This document shows, in pieces, positions 56,072-64,000 of a DNA stretch of 64,000 bases (positions are counted from its first letter, which is position 1; each line of letters begins with the position of its first letter). This DNA comes from Leptolyngbya sp. SIOISBB (lineage in GTDB: Bacteria > Cyanobacteriota > Cyanobacteriia > Phormidesmidales > Phormidesmidaceae), in the NCBI GenBank assembly GCA_010671905.1, contig JAAHII010000001.1:3782001-3846000 (forward strand), in the 5' to 3' direction. The position numbers were made by a program, and so were the translations under genes. The notes beneath the pieces were generated by a model. That model was not told the DNA's origin. It saw only the letters and a program-made list of their open reading frames with translations, and did not search any database.

Positions 56072-57343
56072 ATGGTATCTGCTCCTATGCCTTTATCCCC
56101 TCCTGCCAATCGGCCCGCTCTCCACCGCACCGTTTTGAGCAATGGCCTCACGCTCCTAGTGATTGAAAATCCGGTGGCCGATATTGTGTCGGCCCGCCTC
56201 TTGATCAAAGCCGGGACGGCACGAGAAGAGCGCTCACAGGCTGGTCTGTTCAGTTTGCTATCTTCGCTGCTGACCAAAGGCACCCGTCATCTCTCATCGA
56301 TGGCCATTGCTGAACAGGTGGAGTCCATCGGGGCGAGTGTGGGCACTGATGCTGCCGCTGATTATAGTTTGGTGAGCTTAAAGACCGTCACTGCCGACTT
56401 TGCCACGATTTTGGCTTTAGCGGCGGAAATGGTCCGCTATCCTAGCTTTCCGGCTGCTGAATTGGAGTTGGAACAACGCCTGACCCTGCAGGGGATTCGC
56501 TCGATGAAAGAACAGCCCTTTACCCTTGCTTTCAATGCGCTGCGGGCGGCAATGTATGGCGATCATCCCTATGGTCTGCCGGGCATCGGCACGGAAGAGA
56601 GCGTTGCCAATCTGACTCGGGATGATCTCTTGCAGGCTCATCAGACGTTCTATCGTCCTGATAATTGCGTCATGGTGGTGTCCGGCCGGATTCAGCCTGA
56701 GCAAGCGATCGCCCTCGTCGAGCAGGCCTTAGGTGATTGGCTCGCGCCTGACAGGCCCATTCCTCCCCACCTTTATCCGACTGTGCCGACCACTGCAACC
56801 CACGCAGCGATCGCCCAGCCGACCAACCAGTCAATTCTCGTGGTTGGGTACCCGACACCCTCAGTCATAGACCCGGCCTATGCCGCGTTAAAGCTCCTCA
56901 GCACCTATCTTGGCAATGGTCTCTCTAGCCGCTTGTTTGTTGAATTACGGGAAAAACGCGGCTTAGCTTACGATGTTTCCGCCTTTTACCCGACTCGGCT
57001 GAGTGCCTCACAATTTGTGACCCACATGGGGACTGCTCCGGAAAATCAAGCGATCGCCCTCCAAGGACTCCGCTACGAAACGGAACGCCTTGGGCAGGAA
57101 ATGTTGCCTAAAGATGAGCTAGAAGCGGCTAAAAACAAACTGCTAGGACAATATGCCCTAGGTAAGCAGACGAATGCTCAGTTAGGCCAACTCCTAGGCT
57201 GGTATGAAGTCTTGGGGTTGGGCGTCGAGTTTGATCAGGTTTTTCAGGACACCATTCGAGCGGTCACCGCTGAACAAGCTCAAGCAGTTGCTGAACGCTA
57301 TCTCCGTGATCCCTTTACAGTTCTCCTCGGCCCAGACGTTTAA
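56072..57343 (+). CDS. M16 family peptidase, non-catalytic partner
   Basis: 423 residues. It aligns in layout with the upstream M16 protein (LSNGLTLLVIENPVADIVSA, SIGASVGTDAAADYS, FYRPDNCVMVVSG). Where HXXEH is expected, however, it reads AGLFSLLSSLLTKGT, so it cannot bind catalytic zinc. The C-terminal substrate-binding element FVELREKRGLAYDVSAFYP (Arg...Tyr pair) is intact, as in the R/Y-type subunits of bacterial M16 heterodimers. Probably cotranscribed with the catalytic gene. Confidence 0.88.
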   Translation: MVSAPMPLSPPANRPALHRTVLSNGLTLLVIENPVADIVSARLLIKAGTAREERSQAGLFSLLSSLLTKGTRHLSSMAIAEQVESIGASVGTDAAADYSLVSLKTVTADFATILALAAEMVRYPSFPAAELELEQRLTLQGIRSMKEQPFTLAFNALRAAMYGDHPYGLPGIGTEESVANLTRDDLLQAHQTFYRPDNCVMVVSGRIQPEQAIALVEQALGDWLAPDRPIPPHLYPTVPTTATHAAIAQPTNQSILVVGYPTPSVIDPAYAALKLLSTYLGNGLSSRLFVELREKRGLAYDVSAFYPTRLSASQFVTHMGTAPENQAIALQGLRYETERLGQEMLPKDELEAAKNKLLGQYALGKQTNAQLGQLLGWYEVLGLGVEFDQVFQDTIRAVTAEQAQAVAERYLRDPFTVLLGPDV

Positions 57344-57567
57344 GTGAGACCAGGATTCTCGATCAGGGATGTGGAGAGTAACCGGGCAACACGAATTGGC
57401 CATCCTGTTCTATAGGTACGATGCGCCGAATGAGGTAAAGGATGCTAGTGCCACCATGCAGCGATGCACCATGGACGGGTTGCTCTGAACCATTTCTAAT
57501 TAAGATGAGTTCGCTGATGAGGGTGCGGTCACCTTAACCAACTCCCTTCGCTGACTGCCGCGAGTCT

Positions 57568-58122
57568 CTACCTCAGCTTTTGCTTGATAAACGCCAAAAT
57601 CTTGGCCGTTTGTGCCTTGAGCTGAGCGACTTCGCCTTCTAGCTTGGCGACCTTGGCTTTTAGGGCTTCTACTTCAGCACCACCACCGCCACCACCTGCT
57701 GCTGCTGGCGCAGCCGTAGCGGCGACCGCAGCCTTGGGTCTAGGCTTACGAGCTTTGGTCATCGCCTTTTTGATGGCTTCGATCAGCTCTTTTTGCTCAA
57801 ATGGCTTTTGAATAAATTCAAAAAACTCAAATGGTTCAGTAATCTTTTCCGTGACCTCTTCTCTGCGGCCCGACATGAGGACCAAGGGAATATGCTGCAA
57901 TTCTGGTTGCGCTTGGATTTCTTGGAATACTTCCCAACCGCTCTTCCGAGGGAGCAAGAAGTCCAACATGATGAGATTCGGACGCTGTTCGCGAATCGCA
58001 TCCAGGCCTTCGACGCCATCTTTGGCTTCTATGACTTCAAAATTGCCCTGGGGCAACATATCTCGGACGCGCATGCGAATCACGCGACTGTCATCAATCA
58101 CCAAAATTTTGTGCGTTGCCAC
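57568..58122 (-). CDS. Response regulator with C-terminal coiled coil
   Basis: 184 residues. Receiver domain 1-120: acidic pair Asp10-Asp11, phosphoacceptor Asp54 (LIMLDFLLP), switch Ser84 (LMSGRR) and Lys106 (IQKPFE). It is followed by an Ala/Pro-rich linker, a Gly run (residues about 143-148) and a heptad coiled coil (VEALKAKVAKLEGEVAQLKA). There is no DNA-binding domain, so it acts by protein contact, perhaps oligomerising through the coil. No histidine kinase is adjacent. Confidence 0.88.
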   Translation of the reverse strand: MATHKILVIDDSRVIRMRVRDMLPQGNFEVIEAKDGVEGLDAIREQRPNLIMLDFLLPRKSGWEVFQEIQAQPELQHIPLVLMSGRREEVTEKITEPFEFFEFIQKPFEQKELIEAIKKAMTKARKPRPKAAVAATAAPAAAGGGGGGAEVEALKAKVAKLEGEVAQLKAQTAKILAFIKQKLR

Positions 58123-58711
58123 GGCTGACTCCTATGCGGTAAAGATGCAACTGGCTAGCAAATAACTCCAACACTAGCGCTTGCTCATACAGCTGCTTGC
58201 CAATATTGCCACTCAATAGCTTAACAATTGCTATCTCCTGATCCACAAGATCATTGACGGCGGAATGCTTAGGCTGCGTACAGCAAATAGTAACGGAGTT
58301 TTTGATATCCAGCGTGAGAGAACGTGAAATTTTGTAGATGCCCTGCTTAGAGAAAGCTCCGATCACTGTCACCCATTAAGTCGCTACGCTGTACCCTGCT
58401 AGAGTGAGTCAGCAATACATTGAATTGACAGCTAAGTGATTGAGTTTGCTAAATCTTGAACATCCGTTCCTTAGAGTGCCCAATGTCGGCTGGCACTATC
58501 TTTTAAGATGTAATGAGAAATCTCAGATTCAGCTGTTGGTAGCAGATTGAATATCCTGCGTCCAATCATGAGTGCTGTTGGGTGGGCTGGCCAGCCCACC
58601 CAACAGCACGAGATCGCCGTCCTGTGCTGAACGATATCTGGGTAACCCCTATATTAGGGATGAGGTTGCCTAGTGCGCCTGATGTTTCCATTTTGTCCCT
58701 GGCCTTAACCT
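58123..58711. other. Intergenic region with a 38-bp perfect palindrome
   Basis: About 590 bp between the divergent response regulator and lipA genes. A 92-codon minus-strand frame at 58094-58372 overlaps the response-regulator start and does not look like a protein. The only striking element is the palindrome at 58572-58609. Confidence 0.4.
58572..58609. repeat. Perfect 38-bp palindrome
   Basis: Bases 58572-58590 are the exact reverse complement of 58591-58609 (centre GGCTGGCCAGCC), with no loop. It lies about 100 bp upstream of lipA. It could extrude as a cruciform or act as a bidirectional hairpin; there is no T tail. Confidence 0.8.
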
Positions 58712-59599
58712 ATGACGGCTTCTACCCGTGAGCTCATTAATTTACCGCCTTGGTTACGTCCCTCGATTGGACGGGCGAGTGACCTTTCGACAGTGCAGCG
58801 CATTATCAAACAGCGGGGTATTCATACCATTTGCGAAGAAGGGCGCTGTCCTAATCGGGGAGAATGCTACAGCAATCAGACGGCGACGTTTTTACTGATG
58901 GGGCCAACCTGCACTCGATCCTGTGCTTTTTGCCAGGTTGATAAGGGGCATGCCCCGATGCCTCTAGATCCCGACGAGCCCGCAAAAGTCGCTGAGTCGG
59001 TGGCGCTATTGGGGCTGAAGTATGTCGTCCTGACTGCAGTGGCGCGCGACGATTTGCCCGATAAGGGAGCTGGCTGGTTTGTGAAAACCATGACGGCGAT
59101 TCGCGATCGCACGCCCGGCACTCAGGTGGAAGTGCTCACCCCAGACTTTTGGGGCGGTGAGCAGGCTGCAGAACAGCAGCGGCAGCGGGTAGCAACGGTG
59201 ACCCGCGCTCAGCCAGCTTGTTATAACCACAACGTGGAAACTGTGTATCGCTTGCAAAATCCGGTACGGCGGGGCGGACGGTACGATCGCTCCTTAGCTG
59301 TGCTGCAGTCTGTCAAAGCCGTGAATCCAGCGATCCCGACGAAATCGGGCCTGATGCTGGGCCATGGGGAAACTGAGGCGGAAATTATTGAGACGCTGAA
59401 AGACTTGCGAGCGGTGAATTGCGATCGCGTTACCCTCGGCCAATACATGCGCCCGTCACTAGCGCATCTGCCAGTGCAAAAATATTGGACTCCAGCAGAA
59501 TTTGACCGCTTGGGGGACGTTGCGCGATCGCTGGGTTTTACTCATGTGCGGTCTGGTCCCTTGGTTCGCAGTTCTTATCATGCCGGTGAGGAACCCTAG
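58712..59599 (+). CDS. lipA: Lipoyl synthase
   Basis: 295 residues, radical SAM. LipA inserts two sulfurs into octanoyl-lipoyl domains. Both cluster motifs are present: the auxiliary cluster [12 protein letters not shown] (CX4CX5C) and the radical [11 protein letters not shown] (CX3CX2C). The C-terminal conserved Ser lies in [10 protein letters not shown]. Starts [20 protein letters not shown]. Followed after 65 bp by pdxJ on the same strand. Confidence 0.96.
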   Translation: MTASTRELINLPPWLRPSIGRASDLSTVQRIIKQRGIHTICEEGRCPNRGECYSNQTATFLLMGPTCTRSCAFCQVDKGHAPMPLDPDEPAKVAESVALLGLKYVVLTAVARDDLPDKGAGWFVKTMTAIRDRTPGTQVEVLTPDFWGGEQAAEQQRQRVATVTRAQPACYNHNVETVYRLQNPVRRGGRYDRSLAVLQSVKAVNPAIPTKSGLMLGHGETEAEIIETLKDLRAVNCDRVTLGQYMRPSLAHLPVQKYWTPAEFDRLGDVARSLGFTHVRSGPLVRSSYHAGEEP

Positions 59600-59664
59600 C
59601 TCGATTGGGTCACGGCACATTTCTCATTACAATCACTACAGAGCATTGAAGTTGGAGATCACTC

Positions 59665-60387
59665 GTGCCCACCCTAGGCGTCAATATCGATCACATTGCG
59701 ACCATTCGTCAGGCGCGTCGTACCGTTGAGCCCGATCCCGTGGCGGCAGCGGTCCTTGCAGAGCTCGCGGGGGCTGATGGCATCACCGTTCACCTACGGG
59801 AAGATCGCCGTCATATCCAGGAGCGCGATGTGCGATTACTGCGACAGACGGTGCGCACCCATCTGAATCTAGAAATGGCCGCGACCGATGAAATGGTGGA
59901 GATTGCCCTAGATATCAAGCCTGATTACGTCACGCTAGTGCCCGAGAAGCGCGAAGAGGTGACCACCGAGGGAGGGTTAGACGTTGCCGGTCAGTGCGAT
60001 CGCATTACCCAAGTAGTCTCTACGCTGCAAGGGGGTGGCATTCCCGTTAGTCTATTTATTGATGCGGAGTCAGAACAAATTGCCGCTTCTCAGCAAACCA
60101 CCGCTAAGTTTGTCGAGCTCCACACGGGCCGTTATGCCGAAGCTCAGGGCGAAGCAGAGCGGGCTGAGGAACTGGGCTATCTCAAGGTGGGTACCCAAGA
60201 GGCGATCGCGGCAGGTTTACGGGTCAACGCAGGACATGGTCTCACTTATCAAAATACTTATCCTGTTGCTGGTATTGAGGGGATGGAAGAGTTGAATATT
60301 GGTCATACCATCATCAGTCGGGCCGCACTGGTTGGCATGGAACGCGCTGTGCGCGAGATGAAGCAAGTGCTGCGAGGTGACTATTAG
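59665..60387 (+). CDS. pdxJ: Pyridoxine 5'-phosphate synthase
   Basis: 240 residues with a GTG start. PdxJ closes the pyridine ring from 1-deoxyxylulose-5-P and 3-amino-2-oxopropyl phosphate. Motifs: [48 protein letters not shown] and [11 protein letters not shown] with the phosphate-binding end [10 protein letters not shown]. The IS982 element inserted 27 bp beyond its stop, so any native 3' terminator has been displaced. Its substrate DXP is made by Dxs, encoded at 40 kb. Confidence 0.96.
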   Translation: MPTLGVNIDHIATIRQARRTVEPDPVAAAVLAELAGADGITVHLREDRRHIQERDVRLLRQTVRTHLNLEMAATDEMVEIALDIKPDYVTLVPEKREEVTTEGGLDVAGQCDRITQVVSTLQGGGIPVSLFIDAESEQIAASQQTTAKFVELHTGRYAEAQGEAERAEELGYLKVGTQEAIAAGLRVNAGHGLTYQNTYPVAGIEGMEELNIGHTIISRAALVGMERAVREMKQVLRGDY

Positions 60388-60448
60388 AGATCACGGTGAA
60401 GAGGAGGTGGTGTTACAAACGCGATGTGCGACTTACAAACTGCCTGAT

Positions 60449-60826
60449 TCAGGCTCTAATCAAAGCTCTGAAATGTAAACAGGGCAGGCCATTGAGATGA
60501 TTAAAGTAGGCCATTACTGTGTGCGCTAGTACTTTGCGAGCTAATCGACTCGTCAAATGCCACAAGTCACGGCTGTCAATGCGTTCAATATCAAACCCGT
60601 GACAGAGATGGCCAATCACCGTTTCGACTAACTGCCGCTGGCGACTCACCGTGCGATTGAAGGCCGAGTTGTCCTGCTTCATGTTGTGCTTCAGTGGGGT
60701 TAACAGGGTTAACTCCTGGGCCGCTAGGTCAGTCGTGAGTGCTCTGCGAATATAGCCTTTGTCCCCAAGCAACAGTCCCTTTGCGCCACCGACCAATTCC
60801 CCCAACCACATCGCGCTCATCCACAT
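60449..60826 (-). CDS. IS982 family transposase, C-terminal part (frameshifted)
   Basis: Carries the end of the DDE domain: LGELVGGAKGLLLGDKGYI (the second catalytic Asp in LGDKGY), LLTPLKHNMKQDN and RQRQLVETVIGHL with the final Glu (VETVIGHLCH). The first residues of the open frame are not genuine; the real join with the N-terminal part is at the 60799-60803 C run. Confidence 0.7.
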   Translation of the reverse strand: MWMSAMWLGELVGGAKGLLLGDKGYIRRALTTDLAAQELTLLTPLKHNMKQDNSAFNRTVSRQRQLVETVIGHLCHGFDIERIDSRDLWHLTSRLARKVLAHTVMAYFNHLNGLPCLHFRALIRA

Positions 60827-61340
60827 CCGCCGCTGTGACCGCCAACCCCAGGACCAGCCCTTGAGCGTTAATCAGCAGATGGCCCCGGAAGCCATAAAAC
60901 GTGCCGAGTTTCGTCGCGGAACTCCCGTAGCTTGCTAATCCGGCAAACGTTTTTGCCTGGGGCGCGCGTTTGAAGCCACAGACCGGCATGGGAAAGCCAT
61001 CGACACGATATAAATCGCTCTGCCATGCCTCCATATCCTGCAAGAGTTGCTGATGCAGTAACTGCTTGTATTGCCAGAGATTGGCGGCTTGCCGAATGAA
61101 TGTGGTGCGGTCTTTTAAGCCCGGAAACCAGGCGTGCCAATGGGTGTGGAAATAGCGCCAGAGGTCGCTATCGCGATGATGTCCCAAGCATTCGCCCACA
61201 ATTTCGAGCGTTAAGACCTCACTATCGCTGAGGCGAGGGGCAAAGCCACGACAACGGGGAGGATAGAGGGTCAGTAACCCTTTGAGGCGAGCTTCAATCG
61301 TTAAGAAGACGGCAATGATAAACTCTTCGATATCAAACAT
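60729..61340 (-). CDS. IS982 family transposase, N-terminal part (frameshifted)
   Basis: From MFDIEEFIIAVFLTIEARLK, with SEVLTLEIVGECLGHHRDSD, RTTFIRQAANLW and the first catalytic Asp in LYRVDGFPMPVCGFKRA, typical of IS982 transposases. The frame breaks at a C5 run (60799-60803): removing one base joins DVVGELVGGAKG to the C-terminal part. It may be an inactive copy or a sequencing slip. Confidence 0.75.
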   Translation of the reverse strand: MFDIEEFIIAVFLTIEARLKGLLTLYPPRCRGFAPRLSDSEVLTLEIVGECLGHHRDSDLWRYFHTHWHAWFPGLKDRTTFIRQAANLWQYKQLLHQQLLQDMEAWQSDLYRVDGFPMPVCGFKRAPQAKTFAGLASYGSSATKLGTFYGFRGHLLINAQGLVLGLAVTAADVDERDVVGGIGRWRKGTVAWGQRLYSQSTHD

Positions 61341-61710
61341 GATTTCAGCTCCTAGAAAGTCCTAGAACTGTTGATAGCTCTAGCTTCTAGAGTTGGAACC
61401 TTGTCTCAATTATTAGTTGCACATCGCGTTACAAGGTCAGGGACTGAGGGTAGAGGAACGGTGATCGGGCCGTTTGCTTGCATTGCTGAGGCTGGAGAAA
61501 TGACTGAATCCCTTTCAGAAACAGTTTTGTCGTCTCAAGGCTGAGGGCCAGTGGCTAATGCCGGGATTCCCAGGTTGGCGATCACTCTGAGTGCTAAGCT
61601 ACATCCCCTGCTTCTATACTGCTTTACATCATTTTACGCACTGAGACTACGCTCCTATCAGCCTTCTATGGGAGAATTTTGATTCAAGGTGGTTTTTAAC
61701 TCTAAGTGTC

Positions 61711-62040
61711 ATGCAAACCTACTACTACCTCCTAGCCAGCCAAAAGTTTCTGCTCGAAGATGAACCGCTGGACGAGGTCCTACGCGAGCGCCGCCGCCAC
61801 TATCAAGAGCAAGAGAAAGCGATCGACTTTTGGCTAGTCAAACAGCCCGCATTTCTTGAAAGCGATGGTTTTGGCGATGTGAAAAGTCGCTGTCCCCAAC
61901 CCGCAGCAGCCGTTATCTCCACTGACAAAACGTTAGTTACTTGGCTCAAGTTACGGCTGGAATACGTGTTGACTGGAGAGTTTAAAGCGCCGACGTCGAC
62001 GCTGCCAGATCCCCTAGCGTCTTTAGAAGCTGTTGCCTAA
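61711..62040 (+). CDS. ycf54: Ycf54/MgPME-cyclase complex family protein
   Basis: 109 residues beginning MQTYYYLLASQKFLLEDEPL and containing RERRRHYQEQEKAIDFWLVK and TWLKLRLEYVLTGEF. These match Ycf54 (DUF2488), the accessory subunit required for the aerobic Mg-protoporphyrin IX monomethyl ester cyclase that builds ring E of chlorophyll. The family is confined to oxygenic phototrophs, making this the best single taxonomic marker in the window. Confidence 0.93.
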   Translation: MQTYYYLLASQKFLLEDEPLDEVLRERRRHYQEQEKAIDFWLVKQPAFLESDGFGDVKSRCPQPAAAVISTDKTLVTWLKLRLEYVLTGEFKAPTSTLPDPLASLEAVA

Positions 62041-62224
62041 GGTCGATGGATGGTGGCAGGGTGTGATCTTGTGCCACTGTTGCTTTCGAGAACCCCGATG
62101 AGCACGCTGCTAAATGCTCACCTGAACTTTGACAAACGTCTAATTCATTGATGGTTTCTCGGTCTTTTGAGCTACTAGCATCTGCCTGGTAAACGCATGC
62201 CGGCGAGACCTTTTATCAGAGAGC

Positions 62225-62866
62225 GTGATCGTGTCAGAGACTCCCAAAAAACTTCTGTTTGCCGCGAGTGGGACCGGGGGACATTTATTTCCGGCGATCG
62301 CGACTGCGGAGCACTTGCTGGAATACACCATTGAGTGGCTGGGCGTACCTGATCGTTTAGAGACCGAGCTAGTGCCTGAGCAATATCCTCTACATACTGT
62401 GCGACTCGGCGGATTTCAAGGGCGGCTCGGCTTAGGGTCGCTGCGGTTACTCAGTCAGGTGGTCAAAGCAACGTTGCAAGTGCGTCAGTTACTTAAGCAA
62501 GAACAGTTTGATGGCGTCTTTACGACCGGCGGCTATATTGCCGCTCCGGCGATTCTGGCGGCGCGATCGCTGGGCTTACCAGCCGTGCTCCATGAGTCCA
62601 ACGCGCTGCCGGGCAAGGTGACTCGCTGGCTCAGTCCTTGGTGTTCTTTGGTGGCGTTGGGGTTTGAGGCCGCCACTAGCCATTTGCCAAAAGCGAACAG
62701 TGTTGTCGTCGGGACTCCCGTGCGATCGCAGTTCCTTAAAGGACAGGCGTTATCTGCTGATCTGGCGTTGCCCTCAGAGGATCCCGTTGTCCTCGTGGTT
62801 GGGGGGGAGTCAAGGGGCCGTCGCGGTGAACCAATTAGTGCGCTCTGCTGCCCCTGCTTGGTTTGA
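62225..62866 (+). CDS. murG: MurG undecaprenyl-PP-MurNAc-pentapeptide GlcNAc transferase, N-terminal part (frameshifted)
   Basis: GTG start (a second GTG follows two codons later). The N-terminal GT28 domain is present: [20 protein letters not shown] (the GTGGH diphosphate-binding loop), [37 protein letters not shown] and [11 protein letters not shown]. The real reading frame fails at a G7 run (62801-62807): with six Gs, [15 protein letters not shown] continues to 63323. MurG makes lipid II on the inner face of the membrane. As an essential gene it is unlikely to be truly broken. Confidence 0.88.
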   Translation: MIVSETPKKLLFAASGTGGHLFPAIATAEHLLEYTIEWLGVPDRLETELVPEQYPLHTVRLGGFQGRLGLGSLRLLSQVVKATLQVRQLLKQEQFDGVFTTGGYIAAPAILAARSLGLPAVLHESNALPGKVTRWLSPWCSLVALGFEAATSHLPKANSVVVGTPVRSQFLKGQALSADLALPSEDPVVLVVGGESRGRRGEPISALCCPCLV

Positions 62867-63323
62867 GGCCGGAGCTTGGGTCATCCATCAAACGGGTGCC
62901 AACGATGCTGCTGCCGATAATTTGCAGCATGATCACTATATCCATCGACCCTTTTTTGACTCCATGGCGGCTCTGTTCCAGCGGGCTGATGTCGTCATTA
63001 GCCGAGCCGGAGCGGGCACCCTGACCGAGTTGGCGTTTACCCACACCCCTTCGCTCTTAATTCCTTATCCTTTTGCTGCAGAAGATCATCAGGCTTATAA
63101 CGCGGCGGCGTTTGCAGCCGCAAACGCCGCCCTCGTCTGTCGCCAAACTGATTTAACGCCAGCATCGTTGCAAGAAATGGTGTTAAAGCTGATTCATAAT
63201 CCCGAACGGCGGCAGCAGATGGCCGAGGCTGCTGCCAGTTTGGCGATTCCTGACAGCGCCGAGCAGCTAGCCAGCTTGATTCGTCAAAGCCTGATGCAGT
63301 CTGAGCAGAGTATAAAGAATTAA
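62808..63323 (+). CDS. murG: MurG, C-terminal part (frameshifted)
   Basis: Continues from GGSQGA with [18 protein letters not shown], the UDP-GlcNAc-binding region [39 protein letters not shown], and the usual C-terminal helix. Joined with the N-terminal part by removal of one G, the protein would be about 365 residues, a normal MurG length. Confidence 0.85.
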   Translation, partial: SQGAVAVNQLVRSAAPAWFEAGAWVIHQTGANDAAADNLQHDHYIHRPFFDSMAALFQRADVVISRAGAGTLTELAFTHTPSLLIPYPFAAEDHQAYNAAAFAAANAALVCRQTDLTPASLQEMVLKLIHNPERRQQMAEAAASLAIPDSAEQLASLIRQSLMQSEQSIKN

Positions 63324-63612
63324 ATCCCAGTTGCTGTCTTGAGGCCGTGTCAAGTCACCTTTCAAAAGTGTTAGTTGACCGCCTCCGAAAGGCCTGAATG
63401 GTCTGGGGTTGAAACCTTCAGAGAAAGCTATCCAAACTCTTCAGCATTTCAACGATGGCTCCCACTAGGAGATTGACAGGATGGTGTAAACTAAATGAGG
63501 TTTCGGTGGCTGAGTATTCGCTAGTTTTGGGATTTCGTTCTCTGGCTTTTGGTTCGATACCTTATCCCCGTATTCCGTCTTTCTGTTTTCTATTTTGCTT
63601 GTGAGGTAAGCC

Positions 63613-63927
63613 ATGACCGTTTATGTAGGGAACCTTTCCTACAACGCCACCGAAGAAGATCTCAATGAAGTTTTCAAAGAGTACGGTAGCGTCAAGAGGA
63701 TTCAAGTGCCCACTGATCGGGAAACTGGTCGTATGCGGGGATTTGCATTTGTAGAAATGTCTGATGATGCCGAAGAAGATAAGGCTATCGAAGACCTCGA
63801 TGGTGCTGAATGGATGGGCCGCACCCTGAAGGTGAACAAGGCTCGCCCTCGGACTGAACGTAAACCCTCCGGCGGCGGTGGCCGGGGTAGTTGGGGCGGT
63901 GGTGGTGGCGGTGGTCGCGATTATTAG
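63613..63927 (+). CDS. RRM-type RNA-binding protein with glycine-rich tail
   Basis: 104 residues with one RRM: RNP2 VYVGNLSY near the N-terminus and RNP1 RGFAFVEM near residue 45. It is followed by a short Arg/Gly-rich tail (KPSGGGGRGSWGGGGGGGRD). This is the cyanobacterial Rbp type, several of which are cold-induced or bind mRNA near thylakoids. A 289-bp upstream region without a gene probably includes a long leader. The downstream end of the window begins 73 bp after its stop. Confidence 0.92.
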   Translation: MTVYVGNLSYNATEEDLNEVFKEYGSVKRIQVPTDRETGRMRGFAFVEMSDDAEEDKAIEDLDGAEWMGRTLKVNKARPRTERKPSGGGGRGSWGGGGGGGRDY

Positions 63928-64000
63928 ACTCGCGGCGGTCTGCTAACACTCATCGAATTCCCAAATCTAGAGAGGACAAAGGGGACTTTGCCCCCTATGT

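Larger units (their letters stand above)
60419..61429 (-). mobile_element. IS982-family insertion sequence with 5-bp target duplication
   Basis: 1011 bp bounded by inverted repeats ACGCGATGTGCGACTTACAA (left) and ACGCGATGTGCAACTAATAA (right, reverse strand), 16 of 20 identical. TACAA is duplicated on each side (60414-60418, 61430-61434). It encodes an IS982-type transposase split by a frameshift. Length and duplication suit the family. It sits between pdxJ and ycf54. Confidence 0.8.

Noticed and set aside
58094-58372. 92-codon minus-strand frame ahead of the response regulator
   Set aside because: It overlaps the regulator's start, has no ribosome site I can defend and no recognisable domain.
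63473-63497. TTGACA followed by TAAACT/TAAATG as the promoter of the RRM gene
   Set aside because: Spacing is 8 or 13 bp, too short for a sigma-70 promoter.

Overview
The window is a piece of a cyanobacterial chromosome. Three observations support this. Ycf54, a subunit of the oxidative cyclase of chlorophyll synthesis, lies at 61711-62040. The HIP1 octamer GCGATCGC recurs throughout. A 6S RNA-like gene follows purK. Genes such as menD (phylloquinone route) and dxs (MEP pathway) fit an oxygenic phototroph, probably a filamentous Leptolyngbya/Nodosilinea-type organism (inference only).

Layout. 0-17.5 kb is housekeeping: a partial M42 peptidase, a UvrD-like helicase, an SGNH esterase, rplU-rpmA, menD, an Xaa-Pro aminopeptidase, a metallo-beta-lactamase-fold protein, a phosphohexomutase, a LOG protein, a frameshifted DUF1537 kinase, hslO (Hsp33), a DUF815 ATPase and an FHA protein. 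18-24.4 kb holds a secreted zinc protease, a Nif11 protein, a divergent transketolase and a frameshifted polysaccharide deacetylase. 24.5-28.1 kb is an accessory cassette: P-loop ATPase, pseudo-NTPase/TPR protein and YqhA-type membrane protein. 28.4-39.9 kb contains a TonB-like protein and then a one-direction carbon block: D-lactate dehydrogenase, phosphoketolase, enolase, phosphoglucose isomerase and glycogen phosphorylase. A structured RNA with an intrinsic terminator lies ahead of the phosphoketolase. 40-49.7 kb has dxs, a cysteine-repeat secreted protein, a pentapeptide-repeat protein beside a dead IS630 transposase that a 140-bp MITE-like element has interrupted, rsmG, an ABC ATPase, a TPR protein and a membrane protein. 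49.7-64 kb has a DUF3352 protein, an HtpX-like protease, purK with 6S RNA, a pair of M16 peptidases, a response regulator, lipA, pdxJ, an IS982 element with a 5-bp target duplication, ycf54, a frameshifted murG and an RRM protein.

How the genes fit together. Glycogen phosphorylase, phosphohexomutase and Pgi convert glycogen to fructose-6-P. Phosphoketolase and the transketolase-like enzyme rework sugar phosphates, and enolase and D-lactate dehydrogenase finish a route suited to dark or fermentative glycogen use. The gene order suggests this; it does not prove it.

Four ordinary genes (DUF1537 kinase, polysaccharide deacetylase, P-loop ATPase, murG) and the IS982 transposase are each broken by single-base indels, nearly all in short homopolymers. 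Because murG should be essential, some of these are probably sequence errors. Functions are assigned by motif and family recognition without database searches. No tRNA, rRNA or CRISPR array was found.
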